This document shows positions 44,243-52,989 of a stretch of 64,000 nt of DNA, piece by piece (position 1 is the first letter of the stretch; each line of letters begins with the position of its first letter). This DNA comes from Hyphomicrobiales bacterium (lineage in GTDB: Bacteria > Pseudomonadota > Alphaproteobacteria > Rhizobiales > Rhizobiaceae). The translations under genes and the position numbers were made by a program. Where the stretch lies: positions 247,878 to 311,877 of the forward strand of contig UEGQ01000012.1 in NCBI GenBank assembly GCA_900466005.1, in the 5' to 3' direction. A model generated the notes under the pieces. The model was not told where the DNA came from and made no database searches. It saw nothing but the letters and a program-made list of their open reading frames with translations.

Positions 44243-44815
44243 TCACACCCCTTGAATGCCGGATTCGTTCGCCTGCTCGCGAACGGTCTTTTCGTTGATC
44301 ATGTCCCTGACGAAGTTCTGCACGGCGCGCGCCAGCATCAGCGCGAAGGCGGCAAACACGGTGTAGAAGACGTAGCCGCGCGGCAGGTTGACCGTCACCA
44401 TGCGTTCATTGCCGACGATCGCGATATACCGCCACATCAGCCAGGTCGTGTAGGCGAAGAAGCCGATGACGATGAAATCGACCAGGAGCTGCAGCAGACG
44501 CCCGATCTTCGGTGGCAGGAAGCGGTAGAGAAGGTCCACCTGGATGTGCCGCGCCATGCGCACACACATGACCGAGCCGAGGAACACGATCACCACGAGA
44601 CAGTTCGCGGCGATTTCCTCGGTCCAGGCGAGACTGTTGTTCAGCGCATAACGGGTGAAGAACTGCAGGAAGACGCAGGCCGCCATCAACCAGAAGACAG
44701 CCATGTTGCCCCAGTCCTCCACCGCATAGGCAGAGAGGTCCGCCGGGCCCGTGTCCTCCTCGAAGGCGTGCGCCATCTCTTCGACGCTGACCTGAGCGTG
44801 CTGTTGTTCCTTCAT
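44243..44815 (-). CDS. dctQ: TRAP transporter small permease (DctQ)
   Basis: 190 residues with four membrane helices and the DctQ signature region FTRYALNNSLAWTEEIAANCLVVIVFLG. It forms the membrane complex with DctM. ATG 44815 is preceded by GGAG at eight bases and is preferred over 44830. Confidence 0.9.
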   Translation of the reverse strand: MKEQQHAQVSVEEMAHAFEEDTGPADLSAYAVEDWGNMAVFWLMAACVFLQFFTRYALNNSLAWTEEIAANCLVVIVFLGSVMCVRMARHIQVDLLYRFLPPKIGRLLQLLVDFIVIGFFAYTTWLMWRYIAIVGNERMVTVNLPRGYVFYTVFAAFALMLARAVQNFVRDMINEKTVREQANESGIQGV

Positions 44816-44845
44816 CGGAAACTCCGCCAATCTCGGGGAAGGGGA

Positions 44846-44871
44846 GCGCCCGGCGACGTGGCACCGGGCGC
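44846..44871 (-). other. Intercistronic hairpin between dctP and dctQ
   Basis: GCGCCCGG (44846-44853), a 10-base loop, CCGGGCGC (44864-44871): a perfect 8-bp GC stem just after the dctP stop. It has no T-run. It matches the position of hairpins after oppA and ftrA in this window. Confidence 0.75.
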
Positions 44872-44888
44872 GATGGGCGTGTGCCGCC

Positions 44889-45866
44889 TTACTTGACGGC
44901 GCGGATGGCTTCCCAGTCGGCCTTGTCGTAGCCGAACTCCTCGAAGCTCACCTTCTCCATGACCGCCTTCTCGAAGTCCGACCTGTCGACCTCGGTCACG
45001 GTGATGCCCCGCTCCTTGAACTTGTCGACCAGCGCCTTCTCGCGCTCCTCGATGATCTTCGTGCTGCGCTCGGCCGCCTCCTGCATCACCTCGGTGAAGA
45101 TCTTCTTGTCCTCGTCGGAGAGCTTCGCCCACAGCATGCCGGAGACCACCGTGTTGAGGTGATCGACGATGTGGCCGGTGAGGCTGATGTTCTTCTGGAC
45201 TTCGTAGAACTTCTTCGCCTCGATTGTGGTGAGCGGGTTTTCCTGCGCCTCGACGGTGCCGTTCTGGAGTGCGAGGTAGACTTCGGCAAACGCGATCGGC
45301 GTCGTGTTGGCACCGCACGCGCGCGGCATGGCGAGGTAGGCCGGGACGTCCGGAACGCGGATCTTCAAGCCCGCCATGTCGGCGCACTTGGCGATCGGCC
45401 GGTTGGAGGTGGTGTGGCGGGTGCCGTAATAGGTGACGGCGGAAATGTGGTTGCCGCCGGAGGCCTGCTCGTAGCTGGCGGCGAGCTTCTTGAAGACGTC
45501 GCTCTTGGTATAGGCGATCAGGTGCGCCGGATCGCGGAAGGTATAGGGATAGTAGGTGACGCCGATCGGCGGATACTCACGCGCGGCGAAGCTCGATCCG
45601 GAAATGATGATGTCGACGGTGCCGAGCTTCAGGCCCTGGTTGATGTCGGCTTCCTTGCCGAGCTGAGACGCCGGGAAGACGTCGATCTTGTAGCGCCCGT
45701 CCGTGCGCTTGGCGATTTCTTCCGCCGCCCACACCGATTCAGTGTGGAAGGGTTCGGATGTTTCATAGACATGCGCCCATTTGAGCACCGTTTCCGCCTG
45801 GGCGGTAATCGCCGAGGCGAGAATTGCAGCAGTCGCACCGAGTAGCATTGTCAGTCTGAACTTCAT
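44889..45866 (-). CDS. dctP: TRAP transporter periplasmic binding protein (DctP)
   Basis: 325 residues with a signal peptide (MLLGATAAILASAITAQA). The fold is family DctP: LKWAHVYETSEPFHTESVWAAEEIAK, DINQGLKLGTVDIIISG, the carboxylate-binding arginine region KIRVPDVPAYLAM, and NGTVEAQENPLTTI. It captures a sugar acid or carboxylate, here probably idonate or gluconate-like by operon content. It lies 39 bp downstream of the GntR regulator gene on the same strand. Confidence 0.92.
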   Translation of the reverse strand: MKFRLTMLLGATAAILASAITAQAETVLKWAHVYETSEPFHTESVWAAEEIAKRTDGRYKIDVFPASQLGKEADINQGLKLGTVDIIISGSSFAAREYPPIGVTYYPYTFRDPAHLIAYTKSDVFKKLAASYEQASGGNHISAVTYYGTRHTTSNRPIAKCADMAGLKIRVPDVPAYLAMPRACGANTTPIAFAEVYLALQNGTVEAQENPLTTIEAKKFYEVQKNISLTGHIVDHLNTVVSGMLWAKLSDEDKKIFTEVMQEAAERSTKIIEEREKALVDKFKERGITVTEVDRSDFEKAVMEKVSFEEFGYDKADWEAIRAVK

Positions 45867-45905
45867 CTTTTTCTCCTCCCAAGTTGAAGTCGCTGAAACG
45901 TGTCG

Positions 45906-46664
45906 TCAAAGTCCTCCGGCCTGTCCTCCCGCCGCCGTCGCGGCTGTCTCGGACGAATGGTCTTCCCCGAAGCTCTCCGAGAGCCGGAGTTCAGATTGTT
46001 GCAGATGGTCGCACATCGCCTTGCGGGCGGCGGCCGGATCGCTCGCGGCGATCGCATTGCGGATCGCGCGATGCTCCTCCGTCGCGGCCTGCCAGGTTCG
46101 GCGGTTCTCGAAATAGCTCGCCAGTTTCTCGAAATAGGGCGTCATGCGCATGTCGTGCATGCTGCCGACGAAGCGGTTGAGCGTCGCATTGGCGATGATG
46201 CTCGACACAATGACGTGGAATTCCCGGTCGAGTGCCAGCGCCAGATGCCGGTCGTCGACCGCCGCCGCCATCTCTTCGAGGTTCCGGTCGAGATGGGCGA
46301 CGTGCTCGGGCCGGGCGAGACGGGCGGCCTCCTCGACGACGGCGCATTCCACCACGGCGCGTGCCCGCAGCAACTCGAAGGGACCCTCGAAATCTTCCGG
46401 CGGCGCGCCTGCCGCCGGCGCCTTGCGCGCGGCGACATAGACGCCGGAACCCATGCGGATGTCGATCAGGCCCTCGACTTCCAGAACGATCAGCGCTTCG
46501 CGAACCGTCGGACGCGAGACACCGAGGCGCTGCGCGAGCTCGCGCTCGGCCGGCAGGCGCGAGCCGGCCGGCAGCTCGCCGCGCTCGATCAGGCTGCGCA
46601 TCTGGTCCGCGACCTGGCGGTAGAGCCGCCGCGTCTCCATGACCGTGAACATCGATGACACCAT
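45906..46664 (-). CDS. GntR/FadR-family transcriptional regulator with FCD domain
   Basis: 252 residues. The N-terminal winged helix has RGELPAGSRLPAERELAQRL and SRPTVREALIVLEVEGLIDI, the GntR hallmark. The C-terminal FCD domain (about residues 90-230) is all-helical with metal or ligand residues in LDREFHVIVSS and EEHRAIRNAI. This FadR/UxuR-like type commonly controls sugar-acid operons. The gene is first in the operon and precedes dctP, so it probably regulates its own operon from a site in 46665-46897. Confidence 0.92.
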   Translation of the reverse strand: MVSSMFTVMETRRLYRQVADQMRSLIERGELPAGSRLPAERELAQRLGVSRPTVREALIVLEVEGLIDIRMGSGVYVAARKAPAAGAPPEDFEGPFELLRARAVVECAVVEEAARLARPEHVAHLDRNLEEMAAAVDDRHLALALDREFHVIVSSIIANATLNRFVGSMHDMRMTPYFEKLASYFENRRTWQAATEEHRAIRNAIAASDPAAARKAMCDHLQQSELRLSESFGEDHSSETAATAAGGQAGGL

Positions 46665-46897
46665 CGCGTCGACTTTCCAATCAGGTCGTCAGGTGGTCAA
46701 GCCAATTTGAGGTGAAGGTATACTGAGGTCGGGTGGGAGTCAAATGGGGAGGCGGCGGCCCGATGTTGGCATGTCTATATGGTCATTAGATGGCTCCAGG
46801 TTATGCGGTGTAAGTTGGTCCTTCTGGTGGCACCAGTGAAATCAACCGGTTCGAAAAGGCTGCCGTAATCCGAGGCACAATATCCAAGGATGTCCGT
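46665..46897. promoter_or_regulatory. Divergent control region of the GntR-TRAP operon and the polysaccharide locus
   Basis: 233 bp between divergent genes. TGGTCAAGCCA at 46694-46704 has the imperfect TGGT/CCA dyad of FadR-type GntR sites and is a weak operator candidate. The plus-strand gene starts at TTG 46898 with AAGGA before it. Confidence 0.35.
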
Positions 46898-49800
46898 TTG
46901 ACTTTGCCGGTGTACCATGATTTCTACGCGCAAGTTCACCTATGGTTGAACCTGGGGGTTGTTTTGTTAATTCCGGCCGATGGCAAAGGTGCAGTCAGCA
47001 TAACTGACTCCGCGAATGCAGCGGAAAGTCTGTCCAAAGAGCAGCTCGTTCATGAGGGGCTGCGGCTCTATTCGCACGTGGCAGCGGAGGAAGCCCGGGG
47101 TTGGGTTCTAAGCATTCATTTCAGCGGCGAGGCCATGAGAGGTGTTCTGGTCGAAGTTGCACGTGCACTCATACGTGGCGTCCGCCCGGCGGAAGGCTTC
47201 AACTTATTGGACGCTGCACTAGCCGGAGATCCGGAAGATATTGCACTCGCGGTTTCGGCGGGGCGGTTGATCAATAAACAGCCGGAGGCGTCGCAGCTTG
47301 TAGCTACAATTCTCCGTCGCCAGTCCCAAAATCCCGATCATGTGAGCTTGCGAGATACGGCTGTGCGGGTCCTTCTCCGGCGAGGGCGTTGTCAGGAAGC
47401 TGCCGAATGTGCCAAGGGCTTGGAGATCGCCGCAGGCAAACAGCCGACATTCGCGATACTATTGTGCGACGTTGAAAGTGCCTGTGGCCGACACGAAGCG
47501 GCAATAATGTGGCTCCGGCGAAGCGAAGATGTTGCCCTCACGCCGGCACAGGCAGCGGACATCAGAGGCAGACTCGTCCGCGAGGAGTTTCTCTCCGCTC
47601 TGGAGGCGCTGCAGGGCACCGACTGCGAGGAGACGTGGTCTCAGCTTCGGAGCATGACGATCGAGAAGGGAGTTCCGGTCGAGGCCTGGGACGGCCTTGT
47701 TCGGGTCGCTCGCGATGCAGGCAGAATGGCCTATTTCGCGGACGTTTTTTCGGCTGCGCTTGAGGATGTTAGAGTACGGCCCCAAGTCGAGTCCTTCTAT
47801 ATCGAGGCTGAGGCAGAACGCCCGGCTGTCGCGGCAAGACGGTTGGCCGAACTTGAGCCTGCCGATTTGCGGCGCGCGATCAAGATAGACACGTTACTGG
47901 CCGATGCCGGCATGGAGACGGAGGCGAACTTCCTCGCTCGGGGCTTCTTAAAGGCAAGTCCCGGGTGGCTCGCGTTGGCCCATAGGTTGCTTGATCGCCT
48001 TTCTCGAAGATGCGAATGGAACGCGATCGACGAAATCTGCTCCGAAGCTCTTACAGCGTTGCCCGGGGACGGTGGTTGGATGCGCAGTTGGGCGGCTATG
48101 ATGGTCAAGGCAGGCCGCGTTCGAGAAGCGGTGGATCTGTGTCGGCGTGGCATAGAACTCGCGCCGCATGACGCCGCGCTGTCAACGAGTCTGGCAAACT
48201 ACCTCCTTCGGATGGGTGAACCACAAGAGGCTCTCGAGATTGCGATACGAGTGCAGCGACAGAGAGGCAAGAACGTCGAGCTTGCGATCATTGCGGCGGA
48301 GGCGCTGAATGCGCTCGGCAGGCGGGATGAAATGATCGACGCGATTGCCGAGGCGCGGTCCTCTCTCGACGTTGAACCAGAGTACGGCGGGAGAGAGAAC
48401 GGAAATGCCGCGCTTCGCTTGCGCCTTGACTGGCTTCAGATCGTGGTTGACACGGGTGAACTGATTTCCTCAGTTGCAGTGGCCGAACCTGTGAAAGGCG
48501 TTGTTGCTGTTCTTACACAACGTTCGCCGCTGGTTATGTTGTGGACGGGGATCGCCGCTTGCGAAATGCGCCGACGTGGCTACGAGACGGTATACCTGGA
48601 TTCACCGTCGGTATTGCCGTTTGAGCCTGCTGATCCCGAGCTGAAGGCGTTAAATGGTGCGATTGATCCGACGGGCCGCCGTTTCGTCGATGTCCAACAG
48701 GCAAGCGGTCCGCATCCTGACTGGCCGGGTGGCTATCAGCGGAACATCGAGCGCAATGGCTATGATCTCTATCAGCCCATTACGGAGAGAATAGCGACAG
48801 CGCAGCGTTGCTATCGCGTTGTCGAGGGCAAACAGGCGGACGAACTCGCCAAGGACGGCCTGATGCGGGCCGACGTCGCGATGCAGATGTGTGAGCGCCT
48901 CGCCGACTGGAGTAAGCAAACCGGCAAGCGCGTCCTGATTTTCAGCTCGATGACGCATTACTCTCCCGCGTGCATTTACAAGCAATTCGCTGCTCGCTGT
49001 TCACGGCACCTGCCGATCGAATATGTCGAATTCAATGCAGGTTATGAGCAATACAAAAATAACAACACAAGCCAGGCTGGATCGACCGTTTCTGTGGCGA
49101 ACCTCACGCGCAATCCCGATCAGCGCGTTTGTATGCACACCACCAAACGAGCATTCGAGGAGTGGTTGAGCCGAAGGAACGAGGACGGAGAGGCCGAACG
49201 CGAGAGTGACGAAATTCTCCGGCTTCGGCGTGCCCCGGGTGACGGATCGCAAGCGGCTAAGGCCGCCTACGAACGTATAGTTGCCCATCGAGCCAAGGGG
49301 GGCAAGGTCGTCTGCTTGCCCGGCAAGATTACCTATGACATCGCCATAGAGGAGGAGGGAGGCCCCGCCCACCGGGACATGGCAGACTGGCTAAACCATA
49401 CGATCGAAGTGGTCCGCGGTCTCGACGACGTTCTTCTTGTCATCAAACCACATCCTTATGAGGTTATCCGCGAGATCGCAGATCCGAACGAGATGTTTAG
49501 TGATCTTATTGAGGTGCCGCTGCCGGATAATTGCATTGTTCTTGGTCATCGTTGGTTCAATTTGCCAGAAATCATGCGGTACACTGATCTGGTAACGCTG
49601 TGGCATGGAACGGCAACTCTGGAATGCCTTGCTCAGGGGGTGCCGGTGATTGTCTCCGCTAAATGGGGAGTACTCGATCATCCGATTGAGGTGCTGGTGC
49701 CAACGGACCGAGCGAACTATGCGGCGCTGATTACCACGCGCGGATCCCAGACAGTCGACCCAGCCACGCAACTTCGAGCAAGGCAGTTGATTTCCTACCT

Positions 49801-49978
49801 CGTCGGTGACGAAGTCATCATTCCCTATCCTTATTCGAAGCTCTCAGTGCTGCGAGCCGCAAGTGTAACAAGATGGGGATGGAATAGGGAATGTGTGGAC
49901 CGATATCTTGCCAATGGCGACCTACATGTCACGCATATTGCAGACCTCGCAGAATATGGCGTCCGGCAACCGGTGTGA
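46898..49978 (+). CDS. Large TPR-containing glycosyltransferase-like capsule protein
   Basis: 1026 residues. Residues about 60-450 form a helical repeat region of TPR type; the clearest repeats are KAGRVREAVDLCRRGIELAP and RMGEPQEALEIAIR (about residues 405-445). Residues about 510-990 look like a GT-B or capsule-synthesis (KpsC/KpsS-like) domain: VVAVLTQRSPLVMLWTGIAA, the LVIKPHPYEV motif (about residue 847), and HGTATLECLAQGVPVIVS (about residue 901). Such domains transfer sugars or sugar phosphates onto surface polysaccharide or lipid. TTG 46898 is the first start with a ribosome site, so the true N-terminus may be shorter. It precedes the PIG-L gene by 37 bp. Confidence 0.7.
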   Translation: MTLPVYHDFYAQVHLWLNLGVVLLIPADGKGAVSITDSANAAESLSKEQLVHEGLRLYSHVAAEEARGWVLSIHFSGEAMRGVLVEVARALIRGVRPAEGFNLLDAALAGDPEDIALAVSAGRLINKQPEASQLVATILRRQSQNPDHVSLRDTAVRVLLRRGRCQEAAECAKGLEIAAGKQPTFAILLCDVESACGRHEAAIMWLRRSEDVALTPAQAADIRGRLVREEFLSALEALQGTDCEETWSQLRSMTIEKGVPVEAWDGLVRVARDAGRMAYFADVFSAALEDVRVRPQVESFYIEAEAERPAVAARRLAELEPADLRRAIKIDTLLADAGMETEANFLARGFLKASPGWLALAHRLLDRLSRRCEWNAIDEICSEALTALPGDGGWMRSWAAMMVKAGRVREAVDLCRRGIELAPHDAALSTSLANYLLRMGEPQEALEIAIRVQRQRGKNVELAIIAAEALNALGRRDEMIDAIAEARSSLDVEPEYGGRENGNAALRLRLDWLQIVVDTGELISSVAVAEPVKGVVAVLTQRSPLVMLWTGIAACEMRRRGYETVYLDSPSVLPFEPADPELKALNGAIDPTGRRFVDVQQASGPHPDWPGGYQRNIERNGYDLYQPITERIATAQRCYRVVEGKQADELAKDGLMRADVAMQMCERLADWSKQTGKRVLIFSSMTHYSPACIYKQFAARCSRHLPIEYVEFNAGYEQYKNNNTSQAGSTVSVANLTRNPDQRVCMHTTKRAFEEWLSRRNEDGEAERESDEILRLRRAPGDGSQAAKAAYERIVAHRAKGGKVVCLPGKITYDIAIEEEGGPAHRDMADWLNHTIEVVRGLDDVLLVIKPHPYEVIREIADPNEMFSDLIEVPLPDNCIVLGHRWFNLPEIMRYTDLVTLWHGTATLECLAQGVPVIVSAKWGVLDHPIEVLVPTDRANYAALITTRGSQTVDPATQLRARQLISYLVGDEVIIPYPYSKLSVLRAASVTRWGWNRECVDRYLANGDLHVTHIADLAEYGVRQPV

Positions 49979-50015
49979 CCAACTCTCGACGAAAGACGTG
50001 ATAGAAGGAGGTAAT

Positions 50016-50702
50016 GTGCGGCGAATATTAGTGGTGGCGGCTCATCCTGATGATGAGATTCTCGGTTGCGGGGGCTCGATGCGGGCGCATTGTACGGCTG
50101 GGCATATTGTTCGCACCCTTATCGTTGCGCAGGGCCTGACCGCCAGAGGCGCAGTTAGCGAAGCTGATCTCGATGCTCACCGTCGGGCGGCTCGCGAGGC
50201 CAATGCAAATTTAGGGGTCGATCGGGTGGTCTTTGGCGATTTCCCCGATAATGCGATGGATACTGTTGCGCTTCTCGACGTCACGAAATTCGTCGAGACA
50301 CAGATCCATGAGTTTCAGCCGGATACGATCTATACGCACCATCCACATGATTTAAACGTTGATCATCGTGTCGTGTCCCAAGCCGTTGCCACCGCGTGCC
50401 GGGCGCAACCGGGTGTCGCGGTGGATACGATATTGTTTTTCGAAGTCGCATCTTCCACAGAATGGCAATTGGACCCCAGCGGGCCGGCTTTCGTGCCGAA
50501 CTGGTTTGTAGAGATTTCGCCGTACCTGGATGACAAAATACAGGCTCTCGCTGAATATGCCCACGAGATCCGACCTTGGCCGCACACGCGCTCCTATGAG
50601 GCAGTGAGACATCTTGCCCGTTGGCGGGGCGCAACCGTCGGTGTGGACGCGGCAGAAGCCTTTGTGCTGGCGCGCCGGATCTTGCGCGAGAAAACGCCCT
50701 GA
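50016..50702 (+). CDS. PIG-L (LmbE)-family de-N-acetylase
   Basis: 228 residues. The zinc-binding AHPDDEILGCGG is at the N-terminus and the third histidine motif is HPHDLNVDH (about residue 112), with RRAAREANANLGV between. Members remove N-acetyl groups from sugars such as GlcNAc. GTG 50016 has an exact AGGAGG four bases upstream; extending to 49893 would overlap the preceding coding sequence. The gene belongs to the polysaccharide locus and may deacetylate the sugar or a glycolipid intermediate made there. Confidence 0.92.
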   Translation: MRRILVVAAHPDDEILGCGGSMRAHCTAGHIVRTLIVAQGLTARGAVSEADLDAHRRAAREANANLGVDRVVFGDFPDNAMDTVALLDVTKFVETQIHEFQPDTIYTHHPHDLNVDHRVVSQAVATACRAQPGVAVDTILFFEVASSTEWQLDPSGPAFVPNWFVEISPYLDDKIQALAEYAHEIRPWPHTRSYEAVRHLARWRGATVGVDAAEAFVLARRILREKTP

Positions 50703-50722
50703 TGATCCGGAGTCTTACTACG

Positions 50723-51409
50723 TCATCGTGATCCGAAGTTTGGCAGTTGACCGATCGAAAACCAGTAATCCACTGTGCTTAAATAGGGTACGAATTCGCC
50801 CCATGGCTGGGGGTAGGGGTCCATTTGAAAATTCTGAAATACTACTGAGATGCCTTTCTCTTCGAACGAAGAAATATCCAAATAATTGGCGCCCAACGCG
50901 CCCGAAATATAACGCGTAGCATTGAAGGTTAGGCATAGGTCAAGCACAAGATCTGATTTCCGGCTGACGATGCCAAGTGTGCTGGAACGCACAAGGTGTG
51001 TCGTTATGCCGGCTTCTTTCACCCAACCAAGCAGTTGATTCCAGCAATAATCGACGAAGCTGTCCTCACGATTGGAGATCCAGCCTTCAACGATTGGAAA
51101 TACGTGAGAGAAAGCACTACAACGGCGATAGGCTCCTTCGATGGACTTCAGGTGCTTGGAACGCCAATCCCGGGTCTCGTCGATCCTAAGATCCATCATC
51201 GACTTGTTGATGTGCCCTTTCGCAAGAATAGGAACCGTGAGCCAAGTGGGACCATTCGCCGTCTTAATACGATTTCGGTTGGTGAAGCTGTTCTTCTCGA
51301 ACTGGACGTCATCGAGAAAAACAAAGACATCCGCACGCGCGATTTTCTCGATGTATCCGGGCCACGGCAGATAGGCAGGTTGGTGCGCTGATAGGACAAT
51401 ATCGGACAT
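50723..51409 (-). CDS. wbqC: WbqC-family protein
   Basis: 228 residues with the WbqC family blocks SAHQPAYLPWPGYIEKIARADVFVFLDDVQF at the N-terminus and KYISGA-like DLCLTFNATRYISGALGANYLD near the end. WbqC proteins occur in O-antigen and capsule loci that make modified sugars; their exact reaction is not established. ATG 51409 is preferred over GTG 51412. It is the last gene of the Pse operon and converges with the PIG-L gene 20 bp away. Confidence 0.85.
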   Translation of the reverse strand: MSDIVLSAHQPAYLPWPGYIEKIARADVFVFLDDVQFEKNSFTNRNRIKTANGPTWLTVPILAKGHINKSMMDLRIDETRDWRSKHLKSIEGAYRRCSAFSHVFPIVEGWISNREDSFVDYCWNQLLGWVKEAGITTHLVRSSTLGIVSRKSDLVLDLCLTFNATRYISGALGANYLDISSFEEKGISVVFQNFQMDPYPQPWGEFVPYLSTVDYWFSIGQLPNFGSR

Positions 51410-51444
51410 CACGCTGCCTTCATGACCGAAATTCCGTCCGCATC

Positions 51445-51924
51445 TCAGATTCCCACGTCAGGAATTTCGTGAGTTGCGATCCGGTCTTCGTAGTAGCCAG
51501 CTCGCACCGTTCCCGGATTTCCTGACACGAGCGAATAGGGCGGGATTTCACCCGTCGGCACAACTGTTCCAGCGGCGATCACGGAATTATGGCCGATGGT
51601 GGTGCCACCTTTGATTATGCTGTGTGAGCCAACGAAAACGTGGTCGCCAAGAACGATGTCTCTGCGTTCTATTTCGTCGGCTAGGCCGATGCAACGTTTG
51701 TGGGAATCGGCGCAATTGATGGAAACAAACGATGCGATATCGCAGTTTTTCCCGATGACAAGCCGCGCACCCGTCGCGTTGACGATAGTCAGCCCTCCGA
51801 TAAATACACCTTCCGCGATTTCCGGTTCGCCGAGCATCCACACCAAGGGGTGAAAGGGGTTGGGGGGGAAGTGGATGGCTTGTGAGAGCGCGTGGGCAAA
51901 TGTGTTGTCATGATCCTCGTTCAT
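51445..51924 (-). CDS. Hexapeptide-repeat acyltransferase
   Basis: 159-residue left-handed beta-helix protein with hexapeptide repeats from about residue 35 to 135, such as GLTIVNATGARLVIGKNCDI, IVLGDHVFVGSHSIIKGGTT and IGHNSVIAAGTVVP. The catalytic His is probably in GSHSIIKG. The family includes sugar N- and O-acetyltransferases. Since no PseH (GNAT type) gene is visible, this enzyme may supply the acyl group on the pseudaminic-acid precursor or an O-acetyl on the finished sugar. Its ATG overlaps the synthase stop. Confidence 0.85.
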   Translation of the reverse strand: MNEDHDNTFAHALSQAIHFPPNPFHPLVWMLGEPEIAEGVFIGGLTIVNATGARLVIGKNCDIASFVSINCADSHKRCIGLADEIERRDIVLGDHVFVGSHSIIKGGTTIGHNSVIAAGTVVPTGEIPPYSLVSGNPGTVRAGYYEDRIATHEIPDVGI

Positions 51925-52976
51925 CTGCCAAAATCTCCGAAGCTCAGAATGCTGCCGCGTGGCAGGGAGCGCAATGCCCGCAGGCCGGTGATGCTACCAA
52001 GAAAGGAAGGCGGCAGACCGCCACCGGGACGGCGTGCCCCAATGTTGTGAGGTCCTAATTCTTCACCTTCGACGATATCGAACAGCGCAACAACGCTACG
52101 CCGGGCCAGTGTTTTCATGTCCTTCTCGCCGGCGGCGGCGCGTACATACGGCTGCCCGACGATACGCTCCGCGGTCCGAATCGCCTTAATCCATGCTGCG
52201 AGATCCTCCGGCGACTCTGAGAACCAGTGGTCGGGGCCAGGAAGGCCACGATCGAGCGTAAAGTGTTTCTCGAATATCTTTGCCCCCAAGCCCGTCGCCA
52301 TCACCGCCGCCTGGGAGCCGATCGTGTGGTCGGAGAATCCCGTGACGAGTCCGGGGAAGGCGTTTTGCAACGTTGTCAGACGCGCGAGATGTACCTCCTC
52401 GGGGGGAGTTGGATACATTGACGTACAGAGTAGGAGCGCGACCTCCCTGCCGTCAAACCAACCGGCGGCGTCAAGTGCACTGTGCACCTCGGCGAGGTTG
52501 CTCATGCCCGAGGAGAGGATCAGCGGTAGTCCGGCTCGCGAATAGGCCTCTATAAGGGGAAGGTTGGTGAAATCGTCCGATCCGATCTTGATGGCAGGGA
52601 CGCCCAGCTTGAGCAGAAGTTCGAGATCCGAAACGTTCTGGGGTGTGGAAAAGAACGTAATACCAATTTCCCGGCAGGCGCGCTCGATGGCGATCCAGTC
52701 CGGTTTCGACAGTTCGTGTCTCTTGAACATATCCAGCAAAGACTCTGTCACCTCCCGCCCTTGAGAGCGATAGGTGAAGAGCTGGACGGGATCGCCGCAG
52801 AACTCTTCTGCAGAAAAAGTCTGGAACTTGACTGCGTCGGCGCCGCACTCGTGTGCTACACGGCACATCTCGATCGCTCGCTCGCGGTTACCACAGTGAT
52901 TAATACCTACCTCCGCGATGACGAAAGCCGCATCGTCCGTGCCGATGCTGCGCGAATCAATGCTGTAGGGTCTCAT
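51921..52976 (-). CDS. pseI: Pseudaminic acid synthase (NeuB/PseI family)
   Basis: 351-residue NeuB-type enzyme that condenses phosphoenolpyruvate with a six-carbon sugar to a nonulosonic acid. Landmarks are FVIAEVGINHCGNRERAIEM, DAVKFQTFSAEEFCG, FFSTPQNVSDLELL, KIGSDDFTNLPL, GFSDHTIGSQAAVMA and the C-terminal SAF domain (about residues 288-350). The adjacent PseB, PseC and PseG genes make pseudaminic acid rather than sialic or legionaminic acid the likely product. The start is ATG 52976, with AGAGG upstream; GTG 52979 is an alternative. Confidence 0.9.
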   Translation of the reverse strand: MRPYSIDSRSIGTDDAAFVIAEVGINHCGNRERAIEMCRVAHECGADAVKFQTFSAEEFCGDPVQLFTYRSQGREVTESLLDMFKRHELSKPDWIAIERACREIGITFFSTPQNVSDLELLLKLGVPAIKIGSDDFTNLPLIEAYSRAGLPLILSSGMSNLAEVHSALDAAGWFDGREVALLLCTSMYPTPPEEVHLARLTTLQNAFPGLVTGFSDHTIGSQAAVMATGLGAKIFEKHFTLDRGLPGPDHWFSESPEDLAAWIKAIRTAERIVGQPYVRAAAGEKDMKTLARRSVVALFDIVEGEELGPHNIGARRPGGGLPPSFLGSITGLRALRSLPRGSILSFGDFGR

Positions 52977-52989
52977 CACGGGTATCCTC

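Noticed and set aside
42833-44246. Alternative minus-strand frame of about 394 codons within the DctM gene
   Set aside because: Out-of-frame, arginine- and histidine-rich sequence typical of GC-rich shadows.
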